NCBI GenBank assembly: GCA_002633005.1
Contig: NMRA01000010.1
Location: 147,846-211,845 of the forward strand
Direction: 5' to 3'
Source of the DNA: Phoronis australis
Taxonomy: Eukaryota; Phoronida; Phoronidae
DNA: 64,000 nucleotides
Part shown: positions 46,328 to 56,919 of the stretch, piece by piece
How the letters are laid out: the number at the start of each line of letters is the position of its first letter
Position numbering within the stretch: the first letter of the stretch is position 1
The notes under the pieces: generated by a model
Told to the model about the DNA's origin: nothing
The model's database searches: none
The model's input: only the letters and a program-made list of their open reading frames with translations
Program-made: the position numbers and the translations under genes

Positions 46328-46491
46328 TGGCAAAATGCACAAGTTTGAGACTGCAATGGTAACTGCAATACGTTATAGATTCATTCGAGTACTGGAGAAC
46401 GGGTTTGGATTCAGTGACTGGACAAGGGTCTCTGGAAAGGGGTTGAGTGGATCTGTCCAGCTGACACTGGACACTTGGAACCCTAAATATG
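46328..46491 (+). CDS. HP1BP3: HP1BP3-type protein, exon 9 (H15 domain 2, second half)
   Basis: The acceptor is AACTAATAAG, chosen because it alone keeps the 2-base phase from exon 8 and avoids the in-frame TGA at 46314. The donor is TATG|GTGAGT (phase 1 out). It encodes SGKMHKFETAMVTAIRYRFI, then VLENGFGFSDW and RVSGKGLSGSVQL. The last motif is the H15 terminal strand (vertebrate ITGKGASGTFQL). The acceptor has a weak pyrimidine tract, so the exact first residues are less certain than the rest. The exon lies between inverted copies A and B of family M4. Confidence 0.8.
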
Positions 46492-47320
46492 GTGAGTCTT
46501 GTCTATTGATGGCTGCATTGGGAATGCTGTATTAAAGTCACCTTCAGCACCTTTAAAGTGCAACTTGCACGCTAATTCCTTATCTCTGTGATTGGTGGGT
46601 CAAATTAGTTAGAAGCACAACATAGCGACGATGTGAATTTGAAGTTAGTTGAAAATTGCCAAATGGTTTTAAGAACAAGTTTTGAGTCGAAAATAATCCG
46701 CTGTGAATCGCTCATAGTGCAAAGGTCTATTTGCTGAATTTTTTGTTTTCAAATTTGCAAGTTGTCAATGAATTTAAAACTGCACTTGGCTTAGCATAGA
46801 TGATGTTCAAATAGCATTGTCGTTTAGTTCCTGCTATACATTAGCATAGTTAGGAGCATGCCAATACATCTCTAAAAACCTCTGCTCAGTCAGTTTCTGT
46901 CTGGAATACACCAAATTTGCCGTGATCCTTTAATAGTTCCAGTTTTACACGATTACACTTTCTACTGACTGTTACCATGGCTACATTCCCCTCTGTGAAC
47001 TTCATTCTCATTTGAAATTAATGAAAAGCCTTGTGGTGAAATTTGATTGACCGGATTAAGATCAATGATTGCTTCAAGGGAAAGATTCCCCACCCCTAAC
47101 TTGTTTCATTTGAATTTGAAGTTTGCAACTGACAGCTTGACCTGCTGAGCTCTGTGCGGGATGTTTTGTCTGAGAACTTCAAGAAAAAGTAGGAACTTAA
47201 TATACAGTAAAAAATTTCAAATTCTAGAACGAAAAAAATATAATCTTTTGGTAGTTTCCTTGTCCCAAATTCTAGAGACTGTCCAAATTAGAAATTTTTG
47301 CCATATTACAAATTCTGACA
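46492..47320. other. intron 9, proximal part
   Basis: No gene. Ends with repeat D3 (47190-47320), whose CCCAAATTCTAGAGACTGTCC is the reverse complement of the copy in intron 5. Confidence 0.5.
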
Positions 47321-48797
47321 TACCGTATTCACCACAATAACCGCCCATGCGCCTATAAACGCCCCCCACGCATTTTCAGACTTTGCTGAAATAAGCGCCC
47401 AGTCCATGAACGTGTACGTGGGAAAAATGCCTTATCTACAGTCCTAAAATTCTACAGTAATGTCTTCATTTTATCAATAATATCCGACAGTCCTGAAAAA
47501 ATCATTGTGCTCAGAATTTGTAGACCACGAGCCTCGCCGCCATGTCAGTATTTAGCCGTGACAATACACTTCAAACTTCCGCCATGCCTCAAAACAAACA
47601 CAAAAGTTCTGCTGATTTTGCGAGGACCAATGGTGTGGCCTTTCAGAACAGAAGTAGTATGGGATTGCTTTGTAGAAATTTCCCGCTTTCAACATTAATC
47701 CAAACTTCTTTGTACATGTGAAAACCGCGAATCGAAGACTAATAAAAAGCTTGGCGAGTGTTAAAAGCACGTGGCCAGGAAGCGCGCGCTACATACATGA
47801 ACCTGTCATCAAAGACATTAGTCGGGAACTATCCATTCATGAAACAGGTAGCATAGCATCGGCAAGAAATGAATATTGGCACTAATTTCCGACAGTTGCT
47901 AATACTACACAAAATATTCGCATTATTTTTAAGATGAATTGTTTGATTAACCATAATTAGTATTTTTAAGCCAAATATCCGATAATATTTCCCCTGACAC
48001 CCTTACACCGAAATATAACTGTCAGATTGTCACGTACGCATCCTGCCACACGGCGACTAATATGGCCTTACCGAGACAAATGTCGAACGTTTTTAGCACA
48101 TGAGACCGGCAAGTGCTGAATGAAACACGCTCTGGTTTTGGCCTACTACTTGTGCAAATTTCTTTAGCTACAATGCACACCTAGCTCGTTAGATTGCGTG
48201 GCTCTGGCCAAAAGACGGTCTCTGCTTTGGCAAATGAACTCTGGTGACACGCACGCGCTCGCTTACTTACTGACGAACTTCAGAACAAACGTCATGTGAC
48301 AACAACATGTGTGTTCAGACATTTTTCTCATGTTGCCGGTCATGTAGATGGCATGATGTAGCACAGATTTGTACTTAAACCTGCCGTGATACCGACTCCA
48401 CGGGAACTTAAAAATCTTAGGGACGCTACTTGGAAAACTTAAGTAAGATTTCAGGTAATTTGCTAGAGTCGAAACTGTATTTTTATTCAAGCATTCAAGT
48501 CGCCATATCAACGATTGCGAGGCAGGCAGTTGGCGAGTTTTCGCCCTGGGATTTCAGCACAATTTTCTGTAAAATGATCGTAATTTTAGCAGCAAAGTTT
48601 GATAGCAATTCACCACGTTTTTTTAGAAAGTCTTTCATAGATTACAGATATGTCACTGAGCGTAAATATGATGAATCTTAGCTTCCGATTTCACCCGTTT
48701 CGGAGACCGCGTTTCAACGGCCTTGGGTTATAATAAGCGCCCCAGCTGAAACAAACTTTTCTAAGCGCCCTGGGCGGTTATTAGGGCAAATACGGTA
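47321..48797 (+). mobile_element. TIR DNA transposon family M4, copy B, in intron 9
   Basis: Starts TACCGTATTCACC and ends GGGCAAATACGGTA, a near-perfect inverted end including a terminal TA that may be the target duplication. About 80 percent similar by eye to copy A read on its minus strand (CGCCCAGTCCATGAACG, ATCCGACAGTCCT, TTGTAGACCACGAGCCTC, GTGAAAACCGCGAATCGAAG). The frame at 47507-47698 is a truncated version of the copy A frame. Confidence 0.8.
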
Positions 48798-48837
48798 TAG
48801 CTTGTTTATATGATTGGGTGGAATGATGAATATCCAC

Positions 48838-49230
48838 TGCAGTTTCAGTTCACTGAAGGCACACGCCACTTCACGGAAAATGAAACCACCCACATATTTG
48901 GACTATGTCAGCTTGCATTGGTGCTCATCAATTTTCTGTGAAGCACTACACACACATGGGACAATAAAATAATTTCATGATCACAACCCGACTAGTTCTA
49001 TGCTTTGATAGGTTGAGGATGTGGAATACATCTATAGTTTCTGTTATACACTACTATGTAAATTTGTTGAGTTTTCTGACACCCAAGGATGTTATTTATG
49101 GTGAATGGAAATGGGCAAACTCTGTACACAATTTTCAAGAGTTCTGCGATTTTCTAAATATAATGCCGCATGCCAATAAAGGATATAAATTAATTCTACA
49201 AATGTGTGAAAAACATTTATGAACAATTTC
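48838..49230. repeat. dispersed repeat D1, copy 2, in intron 9
   Basis: Homologous to 6775-7190 (shared CAATAAAATAATTTCATGAT, CACAACCCGACTAGTTCTATG, GGTGAATGGAAATGGGCAAA). Nothing coding recognised. Confidence 0.55.
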
Positions 49231-49902
49231 TTGATGAAAAATGCTACCAAACATAACTATCTAACATGTTGAGTGTTATTGTAGATGCCATAGAGAGATG
49301 CACTTTGGCTTTGTATACTTAACTTTAAAGCGTCTCAAAATCCAGGATATGAATTGTCAACGAGACTTTTCTTAGATTCTAGAGCATAATACAGTGACGT
49401 GGTAAACGGTGCAGGGGAATACTAGGATTTTTTTGTCTTGGGGAAACTCATCAGGCTTTTAGGTTCCCATAATCGACATCCGTTTAAACAAAAACTTTTC
49501 CATGTGATCGAGATCCCAGGGTCTACTCAAAAGTTGTGGCAACCAGGGGCAAGCTGTATCAACCAGGCATAACCAGGAAGCTAAAAGCTGCAGTGAAGGG
49601 CTTTGCTGTTGTCTCATCACATAGGACCCTCAAAAGTTGAGACAACCATGGGGTGATTGCTGGAAAATTGTGGTTACTAGTGGAAGTGAACATTTATGCC
49701 TTGTCTCATGGCCACAAAAGTCCATTGAAATTTGCGGTGTCCGGAGGGGTCAGTTAAAAAACTGTGGCAGTAGGTGGTAATTGTAATGACAGACTACGCC
49801 AGACCTTTGAAGCTTGGGAGCATGAAGAAACCTTTAAAATGTTTTGCATCTATTTGTCTTGCTGCCATGTAACTCAATCATAGTTCTGTCCTGATATTGC
49901 AG
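49231..49902. other. intron 9, distal part
   Basis: Contains loosely repeated GTTGTGGCAACCAGGGG / GTTGAGACAACCATGGGG phrases (49500-49780), a degenerate tandem pattern, and ends at the acceptor TGATATTGCAG. Confidence 0.4.
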
Positions 49903-50093
49903 ATGACAAAATGCGAGATCAGATCATCAATGCCATCATTGCCTGTAATGAGCCCAAGCAGTCTGGATCGATGATGATTCGACAGTACATTGAGGAGTTT
50001 CATCCACGCTTCAAAGTTCTAGGAGGGGCATCGAAGGGAAAATGTGACCGTTTCCGCAAAGCCTGGCAGAAGGCTATTGACTGTGGCTTGATT
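49903..50093 (+). CDS. HP1BP3: HP1BP3-type protein, exon 10 (H15 domain 3)
   Basis: Acceptor CTGATATTGCAG, entering in phase 1. It encodes DDKMRDQIINAIIACNEPKQ, then SGSMMIRQYIEEFHPRF and RFRKAWQKAIDCGLI. This is a well-preserved H15 domain: helix 1 with NEPK (also NEPK in vertebrate domain 3), helix 2 with I-x2-Y-I-E-x2-HP, and helix 3. The 3' boundary is unsettled. The frame reads ATT GTG TAG at 50091-50099, with GT at 50094 and at 50100; the second would retain the TAG. The end given here uses the weak donor ATT|GTGTAG, which keeps the frame with an acceptor at 51057. Confidence 0.8.
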
Positions 50094-51057
50094 GTGTAGG
50101 TCAACTTTTTGATTATATTGCTGCTCCTGCATTTTTTGTGGGGTTTGTTTTATGAAAAATGACCCGGGATTGAAATCGGAAAAATACACATGCAATTAGA
50201 TCTAACTTTAGTAGGAAAAGTACAAATTCTCTGAGAAAATGCTGTAACTGCCTGTCACTGAGGTCATTTCTTTTAATTATTTCTCAGCTTTGACATGTTG
50301 ATATTTTCATGGGTAAACCTTTATTCAGAAATTGTGAAGGGGAGCTATACGGACATTTTTCCTTTGAAAATTAAGGTTGTACTCCATTATGACCTGCAAT
50401 GTCAACTAGTGGAAGGTGATAGCTTTGCACCATTTTGGCCGAAGCTTTCACTGGTAACATCGCTTGTTCACAGAATTGTATAAAATCTACAATTGGGTGA
50501 CTGCCTATTTGTATCAGAAGTTCCCTCGTCATTACAATAACTGCAATAGTCACTGAGACTCCGTTGTATTTACACGCACGTGTTATGTATGGACAGTTCA
50601 GCAGCTGACAATTTCTGGCAACTGATGCTATCTGCTCTTACAGCAGTTTAAATTTTTGACATTCTCATTCCTTCCTTTTTTCCTTTTTTTTTTGACTTGC
50701 ACCAACCATTTTTGGTGGTCGCAGTTTTTACGTTTTTTGTGAATGTTCTTTTTGCTACCAATTTGATGTTTTTTAATGCAACAGACATCAGTTGGTGAGA
50801 CGGAGGATGACAATAGCTGCATTACTTCTTCTTGTACATCATAATACTGAATCTTATTTGTGTGGTTTCACTCTCAGTTGCTTGTCCGGTGATTATAGGT
50901 AATCGTCTTTGATTTTCAACTGTTAGTGTAGTTGATTTGTTCCAAATAACAGGTTGCTTATTAATACCTTATAAGTATTTGCATGTGGGATTTATGGGTG
51001 GTTGACGTCCTTGAACTTCAGCATGAATAATACTGAATTTGTTGGTATTATTGTCAG
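50094..51057. other. intron 10
   Basis: T-rich, with no recognised repeat. Several frames overlap on both strands. Acceptor candidates are ATTGTCAG at 51057 and GGTTTTCCAG at 51077; the second has the better pyrimidine tract. Confidence 0.5.
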
Positions 51058-51894
51058 TGGTCTTTTCGGTTTTCCAGCCAACTTTCCGGAATAGGCTTGG
51101 CTGGCACATTCCAACTTGGTAAGACATTCGAGCCTTCTCCAGCGAATCTTGCCGGCGAAAATAGCGATGGCGATGGTTATGATGGGGAGAGCTCGGAAGA
51201 TTCTAGTGATGGTGATGACAAGCGCCAGTCAGTGTCACGTGGCCGTCTGCGGCGCCAGGTCCCCAAACATTATGCGGATTATGACTCTGATATTGATGAG
51301 AAGTATTCGCCTAGGAGTCACGTGACTTCACGTAACCGTAACAACCAGAAGAAATCTGATAAACAGTCCAGTGCTCGTAGGAAGGCTAAGGTCACATCGA
51401 CGGCAGCTGCCTTGAAGAAATTCAGAAAGACTGGTTCACGACAGAGCAAAGGTTCTAGGAAGGATCAACCTTCTTCTGATGAGGAAGGTAGCAGTTTAAG
51501 CAATGGCGAAGATGGTGGAAGGGTCAACAACAAACGTAGGAAAATGGCGCCATCTGGTGCAACATGTAAGAAAGTGAATTCAACCAGAACCAAACAGTCT
51601 ACGCTTATGGTGAAACTGGAGGCTCTCTCAGATGATCAAATTCGAAGCAATTCAAGTAGTGATGATGAGGATGATGGTGACGTGGGTGGGCATAAAAGAC
51701 GAAAGGCAAAATCCAATTCGCCAAAAAAGAGTAAAACTGATAAGTCTGGTCGAAAGAGAAGCTCCAAACAGTCGGAGGATGGAGATGATAGTGAGAGTGA
51801 GGTGGAGTCCACAAGGAAGAAAAGAACTGTTTCACCTGTGAAAGGAAAAGGAAAGGGGAGCAAGGCCGCAAAGTCAAGAACACGTCTGCGGTAG
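51058..51894 (+). CDS. HP1BP3: HP1BP3-type protein, last coding exon (exon 11): end of H15 domain 3 and basic tail
   Basis: QLSGIGLAGTFQLGKTFEPS (from 51079) is the terminal strand of H15 domain 3; vertebrate HP1BP3 has QISGKGFSGTFQL followed by a similar Pro/Ser turn. Then come about 250 residues of low-complexity tail: acidic serine-rich blocks (DGESSEDSSDGDDKR, SSSDDEDDGDVGG) alternate with basic blocks (RRKAKVTSTAAALKKFRK, KRRKAKSNSPKKSKTD, RKKRTVSPVKGKGKGSKAAK), ending at TAG 51892-51894. Such tails bind DNA and are CK2/CDK-type phosphorylation targets (inference from composition). Total predicted length is about 757-762 residues, against 553 in human. If the acceptor at 51077 is used instead, exon 10 must supply two extra bases. 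Confidence 0.8.
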   Translation, partial: WSFRFSSQLSGIGLAGTFQLGKTFEPSPANLAGENSDGDGYDGESSEDSSDGDDKRQSVSRGRLRRQVPKHYADYDSDIDEKYSPRSHVTSRNRNNQKKSDKQSSARRKAKVTSTAAALKKFRKTGSRQSKGSRKDQPSSDEEGSSLSNGEDGGRVNNKRRKMAPSGATCKKVNSTRTKQSTLMVKLEALSDDQIRSNSSSDDEDDGDVGGHKRRKAKSNSPKKSKTDKSGRKRSSKQSEDGDDSESEVESTRKKRTVSPVKGKGKGSKAAKSRTRLR

Positions 51895-51902
51895 ACAGCG
51901 GT

Positions 51903-52047
51903 CAGTGGCAGGGGGCAGGGGGGAAAGGGGGCCATGGCCCCCTAAAATTCTTTCATATTCCATTTGGCAATTCAGGTGTGCGAATGTCTGTTGGCTAATA
52001 CTCTGCCGTTGCCCCTACTGACTTAAAATTCTGGATCTATCCCTGCT
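51903..52047. mobile_element. family R1 element, 8 bases after the stop codon
   Basis: Starts CAGTGGCAGGGGGCAGGGGGG and ends TTCTGGATCTATCCCTGCTG. It shares CCCCCTAAAATT and CCATTTGGCAATTCAGG with the copy at 32260. Confidence 0.6.
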
Positions 52048-52097
52048 GGTAACATGACGGTGAAGAAAGGACTGCACTCTTATTTAGTAGTGTGTGT

Positions 52098-52369
52098 CCA
52101 GGCTCTGTTTCATGACAATCGACTGAAGACTTAAGACGGAAATTTGGTCTTACGCGCCACATAACTTTTTCAGCAAAAACAATTAAATCTCACTGGAGCA
52201 AAATTACAAAGTCTCTGAGAATATACACTTATTTTATAGTTATTGAAATAATTTCTACAAATTATTCCTAGACTGTGATGCCCTCACAATTGCTGCTAAA
52301 GATTTATTCATCAGTTTTGAAGTGGGAGCAGAGGACCAAATTTTAAGTCGCTTTCATGAAACAAACCAG
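52098..52369. mobile_element. MITE family M2, copy 3
   Basis: Left CCAGGCTCTGTTTCATGACA and ACTTAAGACGGAAATTTGGTC; right, inward, CTGGTTTGTTTCATGAAAGCGACTTAA. Small non-coding inverted-repeat element. Confidence 0.7.
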
Positions 52370-52614
52370 AAATAAGTTGTCTTGGACTTTCAGGTGTGAG
52401 ATTATATGAAGTTGGCACCTGCATACTATGTGGGAGTTGAGCAACTATAGTGTAACTGTAACAAAGCGACTGGTTCAACTTGCGGAACATTTCGTCCAAG
52501 CATGCGGAGAATCTAGAGGATGAGCAGTTGGAACGTTTTTTACCCCATTTCTGATTATAAGGGTGTAGAGTCACTGTGTGGTCTTTGAGATACTTATGCA
52601 GGTTTCCAATTGTC

Positions 52615-55013
52615 TAATGAGCCAAACTGGGCTAAAAACAGCTCGGCATGAAACTGTGTAGTGCCAAGCAGCAGTTACGTTAGCTTTCATTATGTGCGGT
52701 TGGTGTTTGCTTGACATTTGTGCTTCCTTCGTTTTGGATAACCATGCAGGGATGCAACTGAAAGTTTTAACTAACTCCGACCTGCAATAACTTTGTGCCA
52801 CTAACTTTTAAAACTACAAGCCAAGCTGAGATTTTAAAAGCTTTTCGCATGTTTAATACCTTCTTGGGAACAGTTAGCTTGATTCTAGTCTATTTCTGGG
52901 CCCAGTTGCATAAGCGTTATATGTAGGTTAGCATTAATGACATCACATGCCATATTGCTATTGTTGAACAATGTATTTGACGTGGGGTAGCAGTCAAACT
53001 TATCTAGTGGGTAAGTTGTAAAGTTTTATGGAAGTCACGCCTTTACAACTTTGCATTAGCTGTCTGTAGCATAGTTTGGCATGGCGTGCAGAGTGTGTGG
53101 CCGAGGAATGGAAAAAATGAAGTAGTTTTCAGAATAAATTCACTGCATGCTGTTGAGACAAGTTTGTCAAAGTTGATGAGGGAAAAGTGTCCGAATGAAG
53201 GTAGGCAGAGGAAGGAAAGGCTTCTGAAATGCCTGATGTTGAACAAACCAAACAATTGGAAGAACACGTGTCAGTCGCTGATCTTCGGGAACAGCAAGCA
53301 GAAGAGTTTGGCAAAATGAATTTGGGCACTGCCGCTAGTTCTTAATTGTTTTAATTACATTGTGTAACAGTTGATCTGAGTTAGTTTCTGGGACAATTTA
53401 TGTAATTTTAGAATTGTTTTGCCGTTTTACTTGTTAGGTGGTCACAGTGGTGTCTGTTGAAACATTTACAGCAAATGTAACCATTTATTATTGGGCGTTG
53501 TATGTGCCTGAATTTTAGATTTTAGAATTTTTGAAATTGCATGTTTTAATTGTGCTTTGTCAGTAAATTGTTGCGTTGTTTTCACCAATCAATTAAGTGC
53601 GGTATATTATGTCAGATTTTGGTTCAGACTAAAATCTACAATATTCATGCTTGCAGTTAACATTCAGTGTGTAACTGAGAATCTTGTATGGGTTAAGTCA
53701 GCCACACTTTAAACCTGTGTAGTAGTATTGACTGATTATTGGCCCCGTGAATACTTGAGTCCAGCTGGTAAGGGGGTTGTGAAATGGTCAGTTTTGTTTG
53801 TTACTGGATTGCANTAATGAGCCAAACTGGGCTAAAAACAGCTCCGCATGAAACTGTGTAGTGCCAAGCAGCAGTTACGTTAGCTTTCATTATGTGCGGT
53901 TGGTGTTTGCTTGACATTTGTGCTTCCTTCGTTTGGGATAACCATGCAGGGATGCAACTGAAATTTTTAACTAACTCCAACCTGCAATAACTTTGTGCCA
54001 CTAACTTTTAAAACTACAAGCCAAGCTGAGATTTTAAAAGCTTTTCGCATGTTTAATACCTTCTTGGGAACAGTTAGCTTGATTCTAGTCTATTTCTGGG
54101 CCCAGTTGCATAAACGTTATATGTAGGATAGCATTAATGACATCACATGCCATATTGCTATTGTTGAACAATGTATTTGACGTGGGGTAGCAGTCAAACT
54201 TATCTAGTGGGTAAGTTGTAAAGTTTTATGGAAGTCACGCCTTTACAACTTTGCATTAGCTGTCTGTAGCATAGTTTGGCATGGCGTGCAGAGTGTGTGG
54301 CCGAGGAATGGAAAAAATGAAGTAGTTTTCAGAATAAATTCACTGCATGCTGTTGAGACAAGTTTGTCAAAGTTGATGGGGGAAAAGTGTCCGAATGAAG
54401 GTAGGCAGAGGAAGGAAAGGCTTCTGAAATGCCTGATGTTGAACAAACCAAACAATTGGAAGAACACGTGTCAGTCGCTGATCTTCGGGAACAGCAAGCA
54501 GAAGAGTTTGGCAAAAGGAATTTGGGCACTGCCGCTAGTTCTTAATTGTTTTAATTACATTGTGTAACAGTTGATCCGAGTTAGTTTCTGGGACAATTTA
54601 TGTAATTTTAGAATTGTTTTGCCGTTTTACTTGTTAGGTGGTCACAGTGGTGTCTGTTGAAACATTTACAGCAAATGTAACCATTTATTATTGGGCATTG
54701 TATGTGCCTGAATTTTAGATTTTAGAATTTTTGAAATTGCATGTTTTAATTGTGCTTTGTCAGTAAATTGTTGCGTTGTTATTACCAATCAATTAAGTGC
54801 AGTATATTATGTCAGATTTTGGTTCAGACTAAAATCTACAATATTCATGCTTGCAGTTAACATTCAGTGTGTAACTGAGAATCTTGTATGGGTTATATCA
54901 GTCGCACTTTAAACCTGTGTAGTAGTATTGACTGATTATTGGCCCCGTGAATACTTGAGTCCAGTTGGTAAGGGGGTTGTGAAATGGTTAGTTTTGTTTG
55001 TTACTGGATTGCA
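52615..55013. repeat. 1.2 kb tandem duplication with an N at the junction
   Basis: Copy 1 (52615-53813) and copy 2 (53815-55013) are each 1,199 bases and differ at about 18 sites (roughly 1.5 percent) with no indels that I can see. The single base between them, 53814, is N. Both end in TTACTGGATTGCA. The 73-93 codon frames inside each copy (53043-53267 minus, 54243-54467 minus and plus-strand counterparts) are simply duplicated and have no domains. Confidence 0.95.
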
Positions 55014-55054
55014 ACTGTAACTGGTGCATGTATGTCGTAGGAAGATTTGTCGTT

Positions 55055-55060
55055 AATAAA
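55055..55060 (+). terminator. HP1BP3: candidate polyadenylation signal AATAAA
   Basis: AATAAA in CGTTAATAAATGTC, followed within 30 bases by a T/G-rich stretch (TATTTAGGTTATCTTGTG). It lies after the duplicated UTR block and is the best end-of-gene signal in the area. Confidence 0.45.
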
Positions 55061-55080
55061 TGTCTATTTAGGTTATCTTG

Positions 55081-56628
55081 TGAAAAATTGTGTAGTCTAA
55101 CCTTTATCCCCGGTCGGCAGCTTTTTCGATCATTCTTTGGTATAATTTTTCCGCCGGCCCTGCCAATTTTGACACCCGTGGTATCTGTTTTCACACAGAG
55201 GCCCTGTTTGCATGATACCCTAAGCTATAAACCCTTGCCTTTGCGAAATTTTAAAGATAACGCGAATTGGGCCAATTTTTAAACTAGCAAGGTGTCGGAG
55301 ACCGATTTTAGAACGGCAAGTAGCCTAATTCATGTATCTCAAAAAAAATCGCAAGGTACGGGTCTATAGCTTAGAATACAATTAAAATTATTAAGATTAT
55401 AGAGGGTTTTTGGTTTTAGAAGAACTGGGAATTCGTCGCTCCTTCAGAACGGGCCTTGTTTGTCTGTCGGATTAGTTCCAGCTCAGTGCCGAAGCCTTGT
55501 ATTATTATCGGCGTTGAAGGAATTTGATGCGTTTTATTGCTCGCAATTTCTAGTCAAGTGATGAGAACCAGTGACTTCGCTTTGAAAGAGCCTCATAAAT
55601 CGCCAATGAACGTAGTTGTTTTTGCACCACAACATGTCCAATTTATGATGACTTTATTGAATAAAATCCGCCACTTTTTGAGAACTAAAGGGCACGCCTT
55701 GTACTAGATACGAATATTTCTAAACGTTCAACGTGGGTCTTCGTCACTCGCGTCGAGCATGTATAACACTGTGACTTTTATCTCCCGAATATAGCTAGCT
55801 CGGCCACTCGGACCGGTAGAAATTCCTAGGAAATTTCTCTGGTTAGTTTAGCGAATGTCAAGCCAGTAAAAACGTTCATTTTCATTACCTGGTGAGTACA
55901 ATAGCCAAAAAAGCGTGAGTGGGTCCTCGTGGTGTAAAAAAGGTGTCCAATGTATAATTCCTCAAGACCGTAGTTTGTACCGCGGCCATGGGCTAAACCG
56001 AGTATTTTATCCTTTAAAAGGTAGGGTGTTGGACGTATCGTAATTTGCTCAACATTTTACTTTGATCCAAAATCCTTTGAAGGCAAGATAAGGTAACGGA
56101 TACGGATGCATATGTGTTTGATTTTGACTGAAGACAATGTGACTGTCGCATAAACCTAAACGTTGTGTCTATAAGCACGCGCCCGTGCGTTTGTGTACTG
56201 TACATGTGCATACCTAATTCTTGATACATGTGCAGTTTCAAATTAGGCGCACGCGCCTAATTCCAGATAGAGTTTCAAACAAAGTAGGCGCATGCTCCGA
56301 AATAGGCGCATAATTAATCCTAAGGTAAAAAGTGAAATTTCTGCCTGATAGTAATATTATCAGGCAAGGCTATTTTACTGAGCCAAGATACCTCAGTATC
56401 ATTTCCAGCTTTGAAGCATCTACTATAGTTTTACAGGCACTCAAACGAATATTTCTAATTTCATGTCGTTGCATTTTAAGTTAACTGTGTCCCTGTTGCC
56501 AGAGTCGTCCGAGTACCAATTTGCAGGTTAACTTGAGCCACTGCCATGGTTAGTTTTCGAGTCGAGCTCCCACATTAGCCCAGGAGCCCTGAAGTCACTG
56601 AATGTTATTACGAGTCCTATTTTTAACT
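55081..56628. other. intergenic, no gene recognised
   Basis: No domains. Near 56160-56300 a degenerate TAGGCGCA(T/C)GC phrase recurs three times (AATTAGGCGCACGCGCC, AGTAGGCGCATGCTCC, ATAGGCGCATAA). Confidence 0.4.
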
Positions 56629-56919
56629 TCAAGTTTTTTGTTTTACGAGTAGAACAAAGCCCTCTGGTATGTCACTGTTTATCCATGAACACTGGGAAGC
56701 AGGTTTTGTGCGCGTAAGCACGACTCCGCAAAGTGTTTCATCAGAAAATCCAAATCCGCTCAGTCGGGAAACAACATGTTGCCACGTACGTAAAGGCCGT
56801 TGTTGAACCCTAACACATATCTCTGTTCTCAAATCCAAAAGCAAACGAAGCCGGTCATAGAAGTCCATGTGCTGTGGAAATCCCCATCGCAATATCAACC
56901 GGTGAGAATTGAGCATCAT
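56629..56919 (-). CDS. unrecognised ORF, 96 codons
   Basis: Starts with a real ATG (MMLNSHRLILRWGFPQH) and has balanced composition (VQQRPLRTWQHVVSRLSGFG). I recognise no family and see no flanking splice sites, so a chance frame or a lone exon are both possible. Confidence 0.15.
   Translation of the reverse strand: MMLNSHRLILRWGFPQHMDFYDRLRLLLDLRTEICVRVQQRPLRTWQHVVSRLSGFGFSDETLCGVVLTRTKPASQCSWINSDIPEGFVLLVKQKT

Larger units (their letters stand above)
51895..55080 (+). other. HP1BP3: 3' UTR region of the HP1BP3-type gene
   Basis: T-rich, non-coding sequence from the stop codon to the first good polyadenylation signal. It includes an R1 repeat, an M2 MITE and a 1.2 kb tandem duplication. 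If the duplication is an assembly artefact, the true UTR would be about 2 kb. The extent is inferred from the position of AATAAA only. Confidence 0.45.

Noticed and set aside
51605-51935. Antisense frames of 92-99 codons under the HP1BP3 tail
   Set aside because: Shadows of the low-complexity Ser/Asp/Lys coding sequence on the plus strand.
53043-54567. Paired 73-93 codon frames suggesting a small duplicated gene
   Set aside because: Both pairs are simply the same non-coding UTR sequence present twice through the N-joined duplication; no domain and no independent conservation can be inferred.
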